DNA of 64,000 bases, taken from positions 6,643,662 to 6,707,661 of the forward strand of contig NC_062256.1 of the NCBI RefSeq assembly GCF_905475465.1, given 5' to 3'. Below, piece by piece: positions 22,261 through 33,612 of the stretch (the first letter of the stretch is position 1; each line of letters opens with the position of its first letter). Position numbers and translations under genes: made by a program. The notes under the pieces were generated by a model, which had not been told where the DNA came from, did not search any database, and worked only from the letters and a program-made list of their open reading frames with translations. Source of the stretch: Pieris napi (lineage: Eukaryota > Arthropoda > Insecta > Lepidoptera > Pieridae).

Positions 22261-22802
22261 AAAAGCGCTTTTGTATCTGCATAATGTTTGATTCCCGTGA
22301 GTCAGGAACTAGCGGTGTTGTTTAGTTTGACTTAGCAAACACAGAAGTTAAATTAGTATTTCCAAATGCAAATCCGGAGGCGCGGGCACCTGCGCTGACA
22401 GTTTGGGTAATAGCACGAAACCACGAATTAATTTACAAAACTATGAACCGTCTCACACAAAGAGTTTTTGACACGGCCAGTTAGTTTCAAAATCGCTGGC
22501 ATATTGTTTGACGTGTACAATTAAGTTAATTAAAACGAGAGCTACTTCGTTTCCAATGGAATAATTATGTCGCAACTCTAAACTATTTATAATAATTGTA
22601 TATGTATAATCAGCATTAAATTAGAATTGTGTATTATCTTGATATCAGTAAATGGCCTACTTTAGTTAAATATAGGAGTGTGTGCGCATGTGTTTACACA
22701 CACACACATAAGTGTATATATATGCCAATAGGACTAAAACATGTAGATGTTAGATAAATAGTTATTTATTTATGAAACATGTTATTTTTTACAATGGGGT
22801 AA
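22261..22802. other. Apparently unique DNA; short CA/TA microsatellite
   Basis: 22,280-22,560 has no repeat seen elsewhere and moderate GC. 22,694-22,724 contains tacacacacacacata and tatatata. No exon recognised. Confidence 0.4.
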
Positions 22803-22990
22803 GCTGTCTTGGCCTAGTGGCTTAAGCGTGAAAATCTCAACCCGAATGTAAGTACATTTGAATCACAGCTGTGCAATTAATTTTTCTTTCGATGTGCGTT
22901 AGCCCTTGCTCCTAAGGTGAACATCGTGAGGATCAGCATGCCTTAAAATCAAAGAAACTGATGGAATCTGCAGCCAAGACCCATGTTGGG
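22803..22990 (+). mobile_element. Old SINE, diverged copy
   Basis: cttggcctagtggcttaagc resembles the SINE-B head. The later parts (gaatcacagctgtgcaatta, ggtgaacatcgtgaggatc) match the old copy at 20,440 better. Confidence 0.6.
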
Positions 22991-23664
22991 TTGGAGTATT
23001 ATTATTGAGTTAAATATTTTCTTAAGATGAAAAGTTTAAGTTACCAAACTAAGTTTAGTAAAATAACCGATAAATATAACAAAGCGTATTGAGGCATATA
23101 TTCTAATGGTTCAAGTACTTTAAAAATATTGAACATCAATTAAGTATTCACATTTACACGTTTTTTATTAATCATATTTAATATTTTAAATTAAAACAAA
23201 AACAAAAATAATAATAAATACTATTTTAACGGAAAAGAAACTAAACATACGCTATATGCAGTTTAGCTTAGTATTAATAATTGTACTATTGTTTTTTTGT
23301 TAACAGAAAAACAAAACACTCATGAATATATGAAGGTAGCAAGAAGATTCTACATCAAGACTTTCTTTAATTTACTGCAATTTTAATAACGTTCGGTTTC
23401 AAAGAGTGACCATGACAGGGTAATATGAACAAAATCCATTTCACAGAAAGCCGGGCCTTTGAGGTGCAATTTTTGTTTGCTGTTAGTGACATTTCCCGAG
23501 TCTGCGTAAAACGTACGCTACCTTTGTAGAATTTATTTACGTTGGAATTATACACGATTTATTTTTATTTTCAATTTTTTTAATTTAAAAAATCGTTATG
23601 GCTACGTTATTTTCCTCTCATTAGCACATGACTTCATTTGCTTTCTGCTATTTTTATTTGAGTT
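22991..23664. other. Unassigned AT-rich DNA
   Basis: No recognisable feature. Confidence 0.35.
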
Positions 23665-24030
23665 CGATTTGAAGAAAGCGTGGGGCGCTCTGTGCCATAT
23701 TTTTCGTCTATCGAGCAACCCACGCTTTTTCACAATAATACCAGTATTTTTTGTTCATTACCATTTTCAGCCTAAATTAGGAATTATTTTTCACTTTTTA
23801 GTTTGATGTGCTTTAAAAGCGTGTTTTTTAGTTTTTTTAAACTATATTTATTTAGTTTAGTTTTCTATATAAAGCGTGTGTTCTAGTTTTTTTAAACTAT
23901 TATTTATTTTTTAATTTTTAGTTAATTTTTTTCATTAATTTTAAATCTGTCCGTTAAAAGTGGGTCAAAATCGAGTCCGAAGGAGTCGGTTACATACATA
24001 CATACAGGTGAAGCTAATATAAAGCGTGTA
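23665..24030 (+). repeat. Family G repeat
   Basis: Contains gagcaacccacgctttttca, ttaccattttcagcctaaat, tandem-like gcgtgttttttagttttttt blocks, and then gtgggtcaaaatcgagtccg, aaggagtcggttacatacat and gaagctaatataaagcgtg. It shares all modules with 11,590-11,920. Confidence 0.65.
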
Positions 24031-24362
24031 AAAATAAAACTTTATCATACACAAAACGGATATTTAGGTAAAAAGAAAATACACAAGCCACAGGACACAG
24101 CACAGCACTTTCTCTGCGTCGTGGGCAGCCAGTCTCTTCGTTATGTCATGTACTTGATTGACAACATAACACATTTTATAATTAAACTATTGTTGGACAA
24201 TAAGAATATTTACTGTTTCAGCATCGGACAAGTTGAGAAGATTTTGTTTAAGATTGTTAGTGAATTTATGTAATGTGAGTAATTAGGAAGAGTTTTGGCG
24301 ATTTTACTCTATAAAAAATAACGACGCGTAAATAATTTTACATATACAACTTTTTATGATAT
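24031..24362. other. Unassigned DNA
   Basis: No recognisable feature. Confidence 0.35.
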
Positions 24363-24772
24363 ACTAGCTGGCCTGGCGAACATCGTACCGCCTAACAGTC
24401 TGTACATAATTCTGCTATTCGGGACACCGGTCTAGCTAATAAGATAAAAAAAGAAAGTTGTTAATACAACAAATACATATTAAATACAAAAAATAAAAAT
24501 TTACCTTCCCGGAACCCCTCCACTAACACTTGAACTTTATGATAAGGTATTAAAGTTCAAATTGCCTTTATATATTATTACAAATATTTTGTATGGGAAT
24601 ATAGAAAAGTGTTGTTTTTAGACTTTTTCACTCAATTTTTTTAATTTTTCTCTCCGTAAGAACCATCCTCGTACTTCAAGAAATATTATAAAAACGAATC
24701 AGACAAATCGGTAAAGCCGTTTTCATGTTATGTCGTGACAACGGAAAACGGGTTTCATTTTTATATATATAG
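24363..24772 (+). repeat. Family B interspersed repeat
   Basis: Starts actagctggcctggcgaaca, then gggacaccggtctagctaat, ccttcccggaacccctccac, aaccatcctcgtacttcaag and, at the end, gccgttttcatgttatgtcg and tttttatatatata. A near-identical copy is at 46,984-47,413. Non-coding. Confidence 0.8.
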
Positions 24773-24774
24773 AC

Positions 24775-25005
24775 TAGTGGACCCAACAGACGTTGTCCTG
24801 CATGATATTTCAAGCGATTAGTAAAGCAAAGTATGAAAGTACCGACTGCAGCGCCATCTGGCGGGCTGATTTGTAAATCTTAACCATTCCCAGATCCCCT
24901 TGAACACACACAAAAAATTTCATCAAAATCGGTCCAGTCGTTTGAGAGAAGTTCAGTGACATACACACTCACAGAAGAATTATATATATATAAAGATTAG
25001 ATCAA
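24775..25005 (+). repeat. Family C interspersed repeat
   Basis: Starts agtggacccaacagacgttg and has cgccatctggcgggctgatt, ccattcccagatccccttga, ggtccagtcgtttgagagaa and a tatatata-aagatta end. It follows family B almost without a gap. Its second half reappears fused to family A at 34,530-34,660. Confidence 0.75.
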
Positions 25006-25345
25006 AACTTAACGCGATAATAAACACATGTACGCCTGCCAAAACGAAATACTATCCAATAAAACACTTCTTCTATCTGTCAAATATTACTTGGAAATTA
25101 TATAATATCAAAGCGCTAGGATAAGGTAAGCGATTTGAACGCAAACAACTTTGGAACTGCCCGCCCCACAGATGTGGGTGACATCTCTTTGATGATGAAA
25201 GATAATTTTACATTTTCCCGCTAAGACATCGAATATACCTGTCATGCTCCTTAAATTAACTTGTGATTGCATGATATTAAACTTTGAGATAACACATTTT
25301 TCTTCAGAGGCTTATTTAAATTCATATTCAAAGTCGTATAATTCG
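25006..25345. other. Unassigned DNA
   Basis: No recognisable feature. Confidence 0.35.
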
Positions 25346-25495
25346 AGCAGTGTTGGCTTAGTCGCTTCAGCTCTCATCCCTGAGGTCGTAGGTTCTAACC
25401 AATCGATTTTTATGTGCACATTTAACTAAAATCAGCGTGACTCAAAAAATCGACGGCATGTGTCAGCCACATGGCTGATTACCTATTTGCCTGCG
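25346..25495 (+). mobile_element. SINE-B, internally shortened
   Basis: gagcagtgttggcttagtcg, catccctgaggtcgtaggtt and aatcgacggcatgtgtcagc. Parts of the head and middle are missing. Confidence 0.75.
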
Positions 25496-27284
25496 ATTTA
25501 TTTATTGACATATTAAATTAAATAATAAATACGTTTCATCAAATAAACATCTCGGGATCCTATATTTATCTATTTATTAACGAAACCAAATACATATCTA
25601 TACAGTAAAAATAAAATAAAAGAAAAAACATAAAATGTACATTGGACATATCCACAAATAGCTTCACTGATAAAAAATATAATACAAAGTAAAACAAGAC
25701 AAATAGTCCAGGGTAGATAATTTTTGAAACCAAAAAAAATTACAGTAGGATGAAACCCATTAGAAAAGGAGGGGAATATGATCAAAATGAAAGGAAAAAT
25801 AAATTACGGTCGATCTGAGGTCGGGAAGGGGTAGGGGGGGGGGGGGAGTTTTAAGGGTAAAAACGGTTTATCTCGATTTCCGGCAAAACTAAAAGTCCTA
25901 TCGAAGAAATATAAATGGCAAAGTTGTAGGTAATAAAAAGATCTAAAACTTTTGTATTCACACATTATTCACATAACCTCAAAATTATAAAAGTGAAAAA
26001 TTAAAAAAAACAACTTTTTGGACTGCAATGGTCTAAAAACATGACAGCACAAAATTTATAAATTAGGAGAACGACAAACAAACTAGTAGCTATAAAAAAA
26101 ACAACTACGATACAAGGCTTAAGACATTAAGAGTTTTAACTGATTACGAGTACTATATGAAAAAAAGAAATGATCAAGAAACAGAGAGAGTTAGCCACAG
26201 ATCTAAAAGTTGAGACACAAGGGTTCCTGAGTTTTATCATCCGCTGATCACATTGTCCAAAAATCAAGACAGTAAATTGCCTGTTACCTATGCCATGCTT
26301 TGTGACTGGAGTTCAGTTACACTTATCGACTGATTGATGCACATGTAATGGTTAATAAGGTGGTATGTACGATATTATTATTGTTACTTGTAATACTTAA
26401 CTGTTATAATAAAATATTTGATAATTAATTACTTTGTTATCGAAATTATACTATTGTCCCGTACAAATGTGTCTTTTATTAATATTTTTCTTTAAATGCA
26501 ATCAATGTTTGCCTGGCGTTTCTACACATAGTGCTTTTTAGGTCTTTTTGTGTTTCCGATATGATACGACTTAGAGGCCTTCAATAAACAGCGTGCTATT
26601 CCCTTAAAGGTCGGCAACACACTCGCAAACTTACCATGGCTGGTGTTAAGTACTTCATTCAAAGTGACCCACGTGCTTCATAACAAACTTCATAACCTTC
26701 TGTCCCATAACAAAAAGGTGCTTATGAAACCAAATAAATACGCTAAAAATTCAAACGAACTCTAACAAATACGTTACCAATAGACACTGATTATCGTTGA
26801 CAAAAAATATATAAGATTATCTCCGATTAAATAAATAGGGTACATCGCAAAATTTTGCGACTAGATGCAACAATAGTACTTATAAAACTCACGACCCCTC
26901 AACAGCGATGTCTTCGGTCATCGCACCAACAAACGTTCATATAATCCCCTTATTTCTATAGAAACTTATTTTATTTAGCCACAATAGGACGACATCTGCT
27001 ATTTTCAAAACGATTATACTTTATTATAGATATATTTTTTGGGGCTTGTGATTTCGATTGACAATATTTTTGCTTTGTACAGAATATTAAATGTAATAAA
27101 GGGCTACACATTTACTGATTAATAAATATTTTTGATTCAATCTTCTGAAATCTAGAACACCACTAACCATTAAATATTGCAATAACAATTTTTACATTGT
27201 TCTATATAAATCTCTTTGGTTTCGTGCGTAAAGATATATCATGGCAAAATGGGCACTGTTACCCCAATTATCCAGCAGATCAAA
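25496..27284. other. Long stretch without recognised gene
   Basis: Mostly unique AT-rich sequence. A G run of 10 or more lies near 25,836-25,847. A weak LINE-tail-like piece occurs at about 26,605-26,690 (ggtcggcaacacactcgcaa). No exon, RNA gene or TIR element seen. Confidence 0.35.
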
Positions 27285-27510
27285 CGCCGCAAGTAGAGCT
27301 GGACGGGCCATTAGATGGAAACTCTGAAGAGATCCCATCTAATCTCCAAGCAGGAGTTTGATTTGCTGTACCAAGCAAACCTTGCGACAGCGTACAGCAC
27401 AAGAGGTAAAGAGAGCCGGAAAACTTGGAGTGAGGTGAAATACTAAGCTCAAGACCGAAAACGATGGATACTCACTGTGCACGCCTTCTGCCCCATCAAT
27501 GGGCCATAGG
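27285..27510 (+). pseudogene. LINE ORF2 tail (RTE/BovB-like), decayed
   Basis: The plus translation includes LKRSHLISKQEFDLLYQAN, RGKESRKTWSEVKY, then QDRKRWILTVHAFCPI. This parallels the minus-strand fragment at 13,805-14,205 and the usual TWRR..E.K...Q.R..WR.LV.ALC ending. Contains stops. Confidence 0.6.
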
Positions 27511-28177
27511 ACATAAAGTTTAGAAAAAACTTCACACGTTGATAATAATTGCTATTAATTTTCTGTTATTTTTCGAGTAAATTCCATTTGCACACGACAA
27601 AGCAAAGTGGTTGGCACGAATGATGACAGATGCACAGATGATCGCCATTTTAAAACCAGTTGACTGATCTGAACTTTCATATAGATTACGAATTCTAGAA
27701 TGTTGTATTTGTTAGCTTGATGACAATTGAAATGACAAATGATTTATTAAACAATATTAATTTAGATGTTTTGTTCACCGACAACCATTCACAAGGTCTT
27801 TACGCCTTTAAACCCCAACATCTCATATGAAATATGACAGCTCTGAGGAGTTTGTCACTATGATTATGTCAAACACAAAAATAATCCCGTCATCTATTTG
27901 GCACGTGACGCACCCTTGCACTGCGACTTGCAAATTTAGGGAGAGCTTTGCGAGTGCGAAATTAAGCAAGGGATGAAGACATTGCATAAACAAAGTAGTC
28001 TTTGGCAGTTGATGTTTGACGGGTTGATTGTTGGTTTCTTTCGAGTAACAAATTATTAAAAATCGTGGGACGTATTTGAGTTGTTGATACAAAAATATAA
28101 AAGATTTTAAAAGAAATGGTGACTTTCACATGCGAAACAGAGCTAATTTGAATTTACGACCAACGAGGACAAGTTAA
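27511..28177. other. Unassigned DNA
   Basis: An 89-codon minus-strand ORF (27,823-28,092) shows no recognisable domain. No other feature. Confidence 0.35.
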
Positions 28178-28545
28178 ACCACTCCTTATATGGAAATTGT
28201 ATTCGTTTTTACAACTTAGCGAAATTAGAGAATTATCACTAAATAAATTCAAAGCCCTCGTTAAACGTAAATTAATCAATAAAGCTTTTTATAAATTTTA
28301 CGAATATTTAAATGATCCTAAACCTTGGGATTGATTTGCTCCAGTTCAAGCAATTTGTATGACTCAAAACTTATCGATTAAAAGTAGTGGCGGAGAGTTT
28401 CTTGCCAGTTCCTCTTGCCCGCTCTACACCCTTGACTTGCGAACTGGTAGTAAATGCGAATTTACAATTAATTTAACTTCGACGACGTTCATAAGTGTAC
28501 TTGTTTACCTACATGAATAAAGATTTTTCGAGTTTGAGTTACGAC
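28178..28545 (+). pseudogene. CR1-type LINE ORF2 C-terminus plus 3' UTR
   Basis: The frame 28,215-28,334 reads LSEIRELSLNKFKALVKRKL, then INKAFYKFYEYLNDPKPWD and stop. It aligns without gaps to the tail of the intact 14-17 kb ORF (LPFNKFKKCIKEKL.KKAYYK..). The 3' UTR differs from that element (gagagtttcttgccagttcc, ctacacccttgacttgcgaa, acgttcataagtgtacttg, acatgaataaagatt). It is thus a sister subfamily, strongly 5' truncated. Tails of the same subfamily are at 37.3, 45.3, 48.7 and 59.3 kb. Confidence 0.8.
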
Positions 28546-29700
28546 GTACTGTGATGTGACTGTGACTGATATGTACGCACTAATTATGACCTTTTGTGAA
28601 AAGATCATAGAACAGATAAATATCTAAGGCAAAGGGGAATTCCAGTATGACGAAATCCATTTAGATTCTGTTAATTATAATTTGTTCTCGACTCTGAATG
28701 GGTTTGAAGCGTTACTGCTGATCGGAATATTTTTTAATCAAATTATAATTAAGCCATCATATGTCCAACAAAGAATGTTACTTAATCTGTGAAACTCACA
28801 TGTATAGTAAAAAACTTCATAACAGTTTGTTATTTTACTTGAAAACAATCTCTTTTATCTTTCTTTTATAATGCAAAATGTTCTCAAAATCCAAAATTTT
28901 AACTAGCGACTTTTCCACAAACAAACAAATTAAATGAAACATCAGTTACACATAATAGATAGTTAATAATCTAAAGAATCTAATCTTACAAATTTTATTA
29001 TTTCTTTACATGTATTCCCTCTTATTCATCTATATCGGTTTAGTTGCGCAGTTGTTGTCAAGATACTGTCTCATCTCATGCGTAAAAACCATTTGACAGA
29101 AGATATTACGTTCACATAAACATATGTAACGCAATCAATACGTCTACAATGTTTGGGCTAAAAGAAATTATTTATTTCATCAAAGATTGCCAATTTCATT
29201 GATTTTTCTTACAATGCTTTAATAAAGTGAAACCGCCCACCATCCCATTCAATGTTTTGGTGATCAGACATCGTTAGTGATATTTTGAAATGTTGGGGAG
29301 AGGGATGACGGTTGTCATGGTGATTAATACCCTAACATGATCTACAGTCGTGATAGCAACAGGTACAATTGTGAAGGTAGTCTAAAAAGTATTGGCGTGT
29401 AATGTCCTATCGTATTTATGCAATAAATATGTTTTGTTATAGATCACACATTATTTAAAAACAATACATCAATAAAAAATATATTATCGTACATCGTGGA
29501 TTATTTTTGATAGTTTAGCTTTATAATTTTTTGTTCATCGAAGTTTAAATTAATTCATATATATAGTATGGAAAATATAAAGCTTGCCAAAGACACGGGG
29601 GACTGGAGGAAGTTGTGAGGCTAACACGAACTTCAGAAATTATTAATTATTAGAGCGCGACAGAAGAGCTGTGTAAAGTTTGTAACATCATAATTTTCTG
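28546..29700. other. Unassigned AT-rich DNA
   Basis: No repeat shared within the window and no gene recognised. Confidence 0.35.
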
Positions 29701-29701
29701 T

Positions 29702-30377
29702 ATTCATCATTGATATACAAAAAACCCAAGATGCACACTCAACGTCAAAAAAACGTCCTCAAAAAATGAGCGCAACATTCTAAATTGTGCGCTCATTTCA
29801 AATAGTCTCGCGTCTACAAGTGGAGTCGATGTTATTTATTTGTGTTTTTTTTTATAAATAAATTTATGTACTCTTGAACTTTTTTGTGTGTAGTTTTTGA
29901 CGAATATATTTACGCTATATAAAGTGTGGGTCAGGAGGTAGCCAATTTAACATTTTTTTTTAATTTAAAGAAAAAACTTTTTAACCGGATTAAAGTTATG
30001 TATTATTATAAATTTACAACTATTTAACATCCAACACCTTTTGTCTTCAGTCACCGTGACCACTCACGCTGTAAAGCACCCGAAAAGTCGGATAAATTTA
30101 AAATTATGTTAAATAGTTGTAAATAAAAAAGTCATGTTCGACTCCACTCAATACCTTGTCCTACCGACCACGGTCGGTTGTAAAATTTTATTGCTTTAAG
30201 TACGTATACACTGCGTTGTAATAACAACTTTAAGCAATTCGCGTAAGGTTGATTTTGCAATAATATATGCTTGTAACATATACTGTTATGGACAGAAATA
30301 GTGTTTCGGGACACTTTCGAGCGTTACTTTTATATGAGACTGTGCATCTTGGGTTTTTTGTATATCAATGGTATTCA
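29702..30377. mobile_element. Element with 29-bp perfect inverted repeats, nested with PLE sequence
   Basis: 29,709-29,737 and 30,341-30,369 are exact reverse complements (attgatatacaaaaaaccca ...), and similarity continues a few bases outward. Inside lies a PLE terminus arranged head to head: 29,965-30,015 is the reverse of the PLE end (aaccggattaaagttatgta) and 30,015-30,125 is forward (acatccaacaccttttgtc, gctgtaaagcacccgaaaa). A small hairpin (aaatgagcgc / gcgctcattt) lies at 29,764-29,798. Confidence 0.65.
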
Positions 30378-30701
30378 TGTTATGAGTATTCATTTTTTTT
30401 TGTTTTTATAAAAATGTGTTTATTCATTTTAAGCACATACCTATGCGTAAGTTTTGGGAACCCTTTTAAGTAAAAAAATACCTGTGTCAGGGTTCCCAGC
30501 TCTTCCATAACAAACTTAAGTATAAATTCCTTAAAATATATTTATATGTAATTTAATTACATCGTTTATTTTATTTATTTTTGTTTTTGATTTTTCAATT
30601 GTTATCAACATGAGTGCATGGGTGCAAATGTGTGAGTAAGTGAGTGAGTCAGTGAGTAAATGAATAAAGTGTGAAACTACATACTAGGTCTCAGATCTCT
30701 A
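30378..30701. other. AT-rich DNA with GTGAG-rich patch
   Basis: 30,630-30,660 shows gtgagtaagtgagtgagtca. Otherwise nothing recognised. Confidence 0.4.
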
Positions 30702-30898
30702 AAGGTGGGAACTGACCAACGTTACGATGTGTAATGTAACATGTAATGTACTGTTACACAGCGAGCATTCGTGCAGTCAGTACGTCGTGTTGCGGAGAAA
30801 CACAACGTAACACGACGTACTGACTGCACGAATGCTCGCTGTGTAACAGTACATTACATGTTACATTACACCTCGTAACGTTGGTCAGTTCCCACCTT
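30702..30898. mobile_element. Foldback MITE, 90-bp arms, 17-bp loop
   Basis: 30,702-30,791 and 30,809-30,898 are reverse complements with a single mismatch (t/g near position 26). The element is flanked on both sides by TAA if its ends are aggtgggaactg, a 3-bp duplication like that of PIF/Harbinger elements. ORFs read through it on either strand are artefacts of the palindrome. Confidence 0.85.
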
Positions 30899-30907
30899 AA
30901 CACTGCG

Positions 30908-31548
30908 TAAGCCGGGTCCAGACGAGTGTAACGTGTAATGTAATCCACCGTGTAATGTAACACGAATTCTACGTGTGGACGGCACTACGAGCATTACATG
31001 TAACGCTCGCGCGGCGCTCGGGGTTGATCCATCGGCTGTCTGTTTTCGCGCGAACACAAAGACGCTCGCAGTGCTCGTTTGGACGGCGTTCGTGACGGTT
31101 GTGTCGTATGTACGTTCATGATGTTGAGTGACGAACAATCGCTTGAACTTATTAGTTTGTATCAAGAAAAACCTGTTATTTGGGATCCAAAAAACCCGCA
31201 ATACTATAAAAAAAATCTGAAACACGATGCTTGGAGTGATATTGCTCATTCATTGGAAAGAGATGTAGAATAATGCAAAAACAAAATTAGTTTGCTTGCT
31301 TCACATCGAAGAGAAAAAGGAAAAGTAAAGAAGAGCCATAGGTCTTCAGTTAGTAAATACATGAAAATAAAAGCCGCACCAGCTATCACGACCTTCCTAT
31401 TCGGCATGTTCGTAGCAACTGAGTGGAAACAGCTTTTGAAATATTTTCGCGTTCACAATTCGCTTTGAGTTCGTGTGCCGTCCACACTGTTAAAGCTAAA
31501 TTACACGTAATCTTACATTACACGTTACACTCGTCTGGACCCGGCTTA
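30908..31548. mobile_element. PIF/Harbinger-like DNA transposon, internally deleted
   Basis: Perfect 36-bp terminal inverted repeats: 30,908-30,943 (taagccgggtccagacgagt ...) and 31,513-31,548. Sub-terminal copies of gtgtaatgtaa/catgtaatg resemble those in the adjacent foldback element. It encodes a decayed MADF-domain protein, the typical second gene of PIF/Harbinger elements, but no transposase. Outer flanks are TAA-like, so the exact duplication cannot be fixed. Confidence 0.8.
31118..31420 (+). pseudogene. MADF-domain (Myb/SANT-like) protein of Harbinger element, broken
   Basis: From the ATG at 31,118 or 31,121 the frame gives SDEQSLELISLYQEKPVIWD, then KNPQYYKKNLKHDAWSDIAH and SLERDVE before a TAA at 31,271-31,273. 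The same frame continues after the stop with CKNKISLLASHRREKGKVKK and SHRSSVSKYMK. This is the expected second half of a MADF domain (conserved W in DAW, the C after the first helices, and the R-rich helix). MADF proteins help PIF/Harbinger transposases bind DNA and enter the nucleus. The central stop makes it a pseudogene. Host MADF genes (Adf-1 type) are an alternative origin, but the enclosing TIRs favour the transposon. Confidence 0.75.
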
Positions 31549-31662
31549 AGGTGTGTTCATAAGCCAGTCCTTTAGTCGTATTTTTAGATTGTAGACGGTG
31601 AGCGGGTAGATATTACGCAGCCTATTTAATTTATTATAGATAATATTTTGATTGATTTCTAT

Positions 31663-31983
31663 AAGGATGCGTACAGACTATGTAACATATTATATATCTT
31701 GTGTTTTATAACACGTACACATTATGTAACCTTGTTATTCAACATTATAACATAAAACAATACTGTACACATTAGAATAACAATGCAATATAACAATGTT
31801 ATATAACTATTTTAAATAACAAAAGAAAAACAAAAAAAACGTAGATGCTGGGTTCGTCCTAGCATACATATCAATAACATGTTATTATAACATGTTTTAT
31901 AACATTCAGTGTCCACATTATCTAAAACATGTTGTATAGCAATGTTGTATAACATGTTATGTTGTATAGTCTGTACGCACCTT
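31663..31983. mobile_element. TIR MITE, 321 bp, ATAACATG-rich
   Basis: Ends aaggatgcgtacagactat (31,663) and the near-inverse atagtctgtacgcacctt (to 31,983) differ by one base. The interior is packed with variants of ataacatgttat. The outer flanks again are TAA/TTAA, as in the two preceding elements. Non-coding. Confidence 0.75.
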
Positions 31984-33209
31984 AACAGATATATCTCCTC
32001 TTCTCCTCTTCTACTTAGAAACTAAAGTAAAAATATTGACTCGAACGATGTCGGGGATTCATACTAAAGCTTTCATACTTCATTGAATTTTTTCTATGAG
32101 TAAATTCGCTTAGACGACATTTAATGCTTCGTGTAGTAAAAATCTTTCAATAAAAGCCAATAAACCCGTACTGCTTTTATGTCTGACTCCGTCTGAGGTA
32201 TAAGCTCTTTACGAATATCTATACAAAATATTATACACATTAGTTTAGCCGTTCAGACATCGTTTTATAAAAAGAATTTATAAAATTGAAATAAATACTA
32301 CGTTTGCTACAATTGAGTTAACTTTGTAGAGTTTATTATACAGTTTTTAAAAATCAAATGTTATTAATAAAAATATAAACAAAAAAGTTATGTAATAATT
32401 ATTTAATGGTAATATTAAATTGACAGGCGACTTCCTTAATACCTTCATATTAACTTTAACGAATAATGTTGGCAAGATGTAAAAATTTATCTAAGTATCT
32501 ATTTTATGATACATTTTGATTTAATAATGTACAACAAAAAGTATAGATTTTATATAGGTAGGGTAGAAAGAGAAATGGCGAGGAATTTGAGGTCGCTGCT
32601 GTTCTGAATTACCATTTTTATTACTGACAATAACTGGATATGTTACATCATTATAGTTCGGAAGTAATCACCTTGATACTTAGTATGAAAAAAATTACAT
32701 ATAATAAACTTTTTGTAAACAAAAACCAATAACAAATGCACTATTGGATAATTTTTCCCAACATACGATAAATGATTATTATATGTCAAAATCTATTCAC
32801 TAAGTCCTCCATTTAATTCATGACAAACTCTTTTGAATTTGGAACACATTTTAATCACGCCGTGACCACGCCCTACGTCTATTTAGCCGGGTTTGTATGT
32901 TAATAGCTTGAATATGGCGTGTGATGTCCTCTGACATGTGTCGTCCTCGAAAATTAAGTCCCAGTACGAAGGGTGACTGTTTGCACGCAGAACCGTCAAT
33001 AACGCAGAGCAATCTTCCCTCGGTTAATATTTGCTGTCGTACAGCTCGTCTCTTTTTGAGGTTGATGAGATAATTCAGAAGCGCATAGAAAGTTTTAATT
33101 AAAAATGTCATGTGGAACTTTCAATTAACCTTTTAAAATAAGAACAGGAAATTAAATCTAAAATAAACAGTTGAATAAAGAATTAGCAAAATTCAATTGC
33201 AATTTTTTA
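31984..33209. other. Unassigned DNA
   Basis: The minus-strand ORF at 32,851-33,111 (86 codons, in a locally GC-richer patch) contains GRLLCVIDGSACKQSPFVLG, but I recognise no family. It could be a decayed transposon or exon-like chance ORF. Confidence 0.3.
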
Positions 33210-33310
33210 CAATAATAGGAAACAGTCAATGCCGAGTACCTGCTTAATAGGTTGGCAACGCACTTGCGAGCCGTCTGGCAGTGTATATCTATGAGGGGCA
33301 GGATACCTTA
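33210..33310 (+). mobile_element. Weak LINE 3' tail fragment
   Basis: aataggttggcaacgcactt, gcgagccgtctggcagtgta and cttacatcagac follow the order of the tail at 1-140. Confidence 0.45.
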
Positions 33311-33439
33311 CATCAGACCTCCATTTCAATAACAACAGAATCGGCTTCATTTGTTTTTTTTTATAGCTCCATATCGTCTTCTTTCCATGTGTGTGTGGTT
33401 TCCATTTATTTACCTCTTCTCTTTGGAAAACATTTATTT

Positions 33440-33612
33440 TCTTGGTAGCTAGTCGATACCAACTCCGGGGAAACAGGAATAATGCAACTTTCTCTACAGC
33501 TGTGATACTTTTTGACATCCAACACCTTTTGTCTTCAGTCACCGTGACCACGCACGCTGTAAAGCACGCGAAACGTCGGATAAATTTAAAATAATGTTAA
33601 ATAATTGTAAAT
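33440..33612 (+). mobile_element. Penelope-like element 3' terminus
   Basis: cgataccaactccggggaaa, aactttctctacagctgtga, acatccaacaccttttgtct and gctgtaaagcacgcgaaacg match 8,655-8,835 closely. The coding part is absent. Confidence 0.65.

Noticed and set aside
30754..31249. Minus-strand ORFs of 69 and 127 codons
   Set aside because: They read through the foldback palindrome and the TIR of the Harbinger-like element; the real coding remnant is the plus-strand MADF frame.
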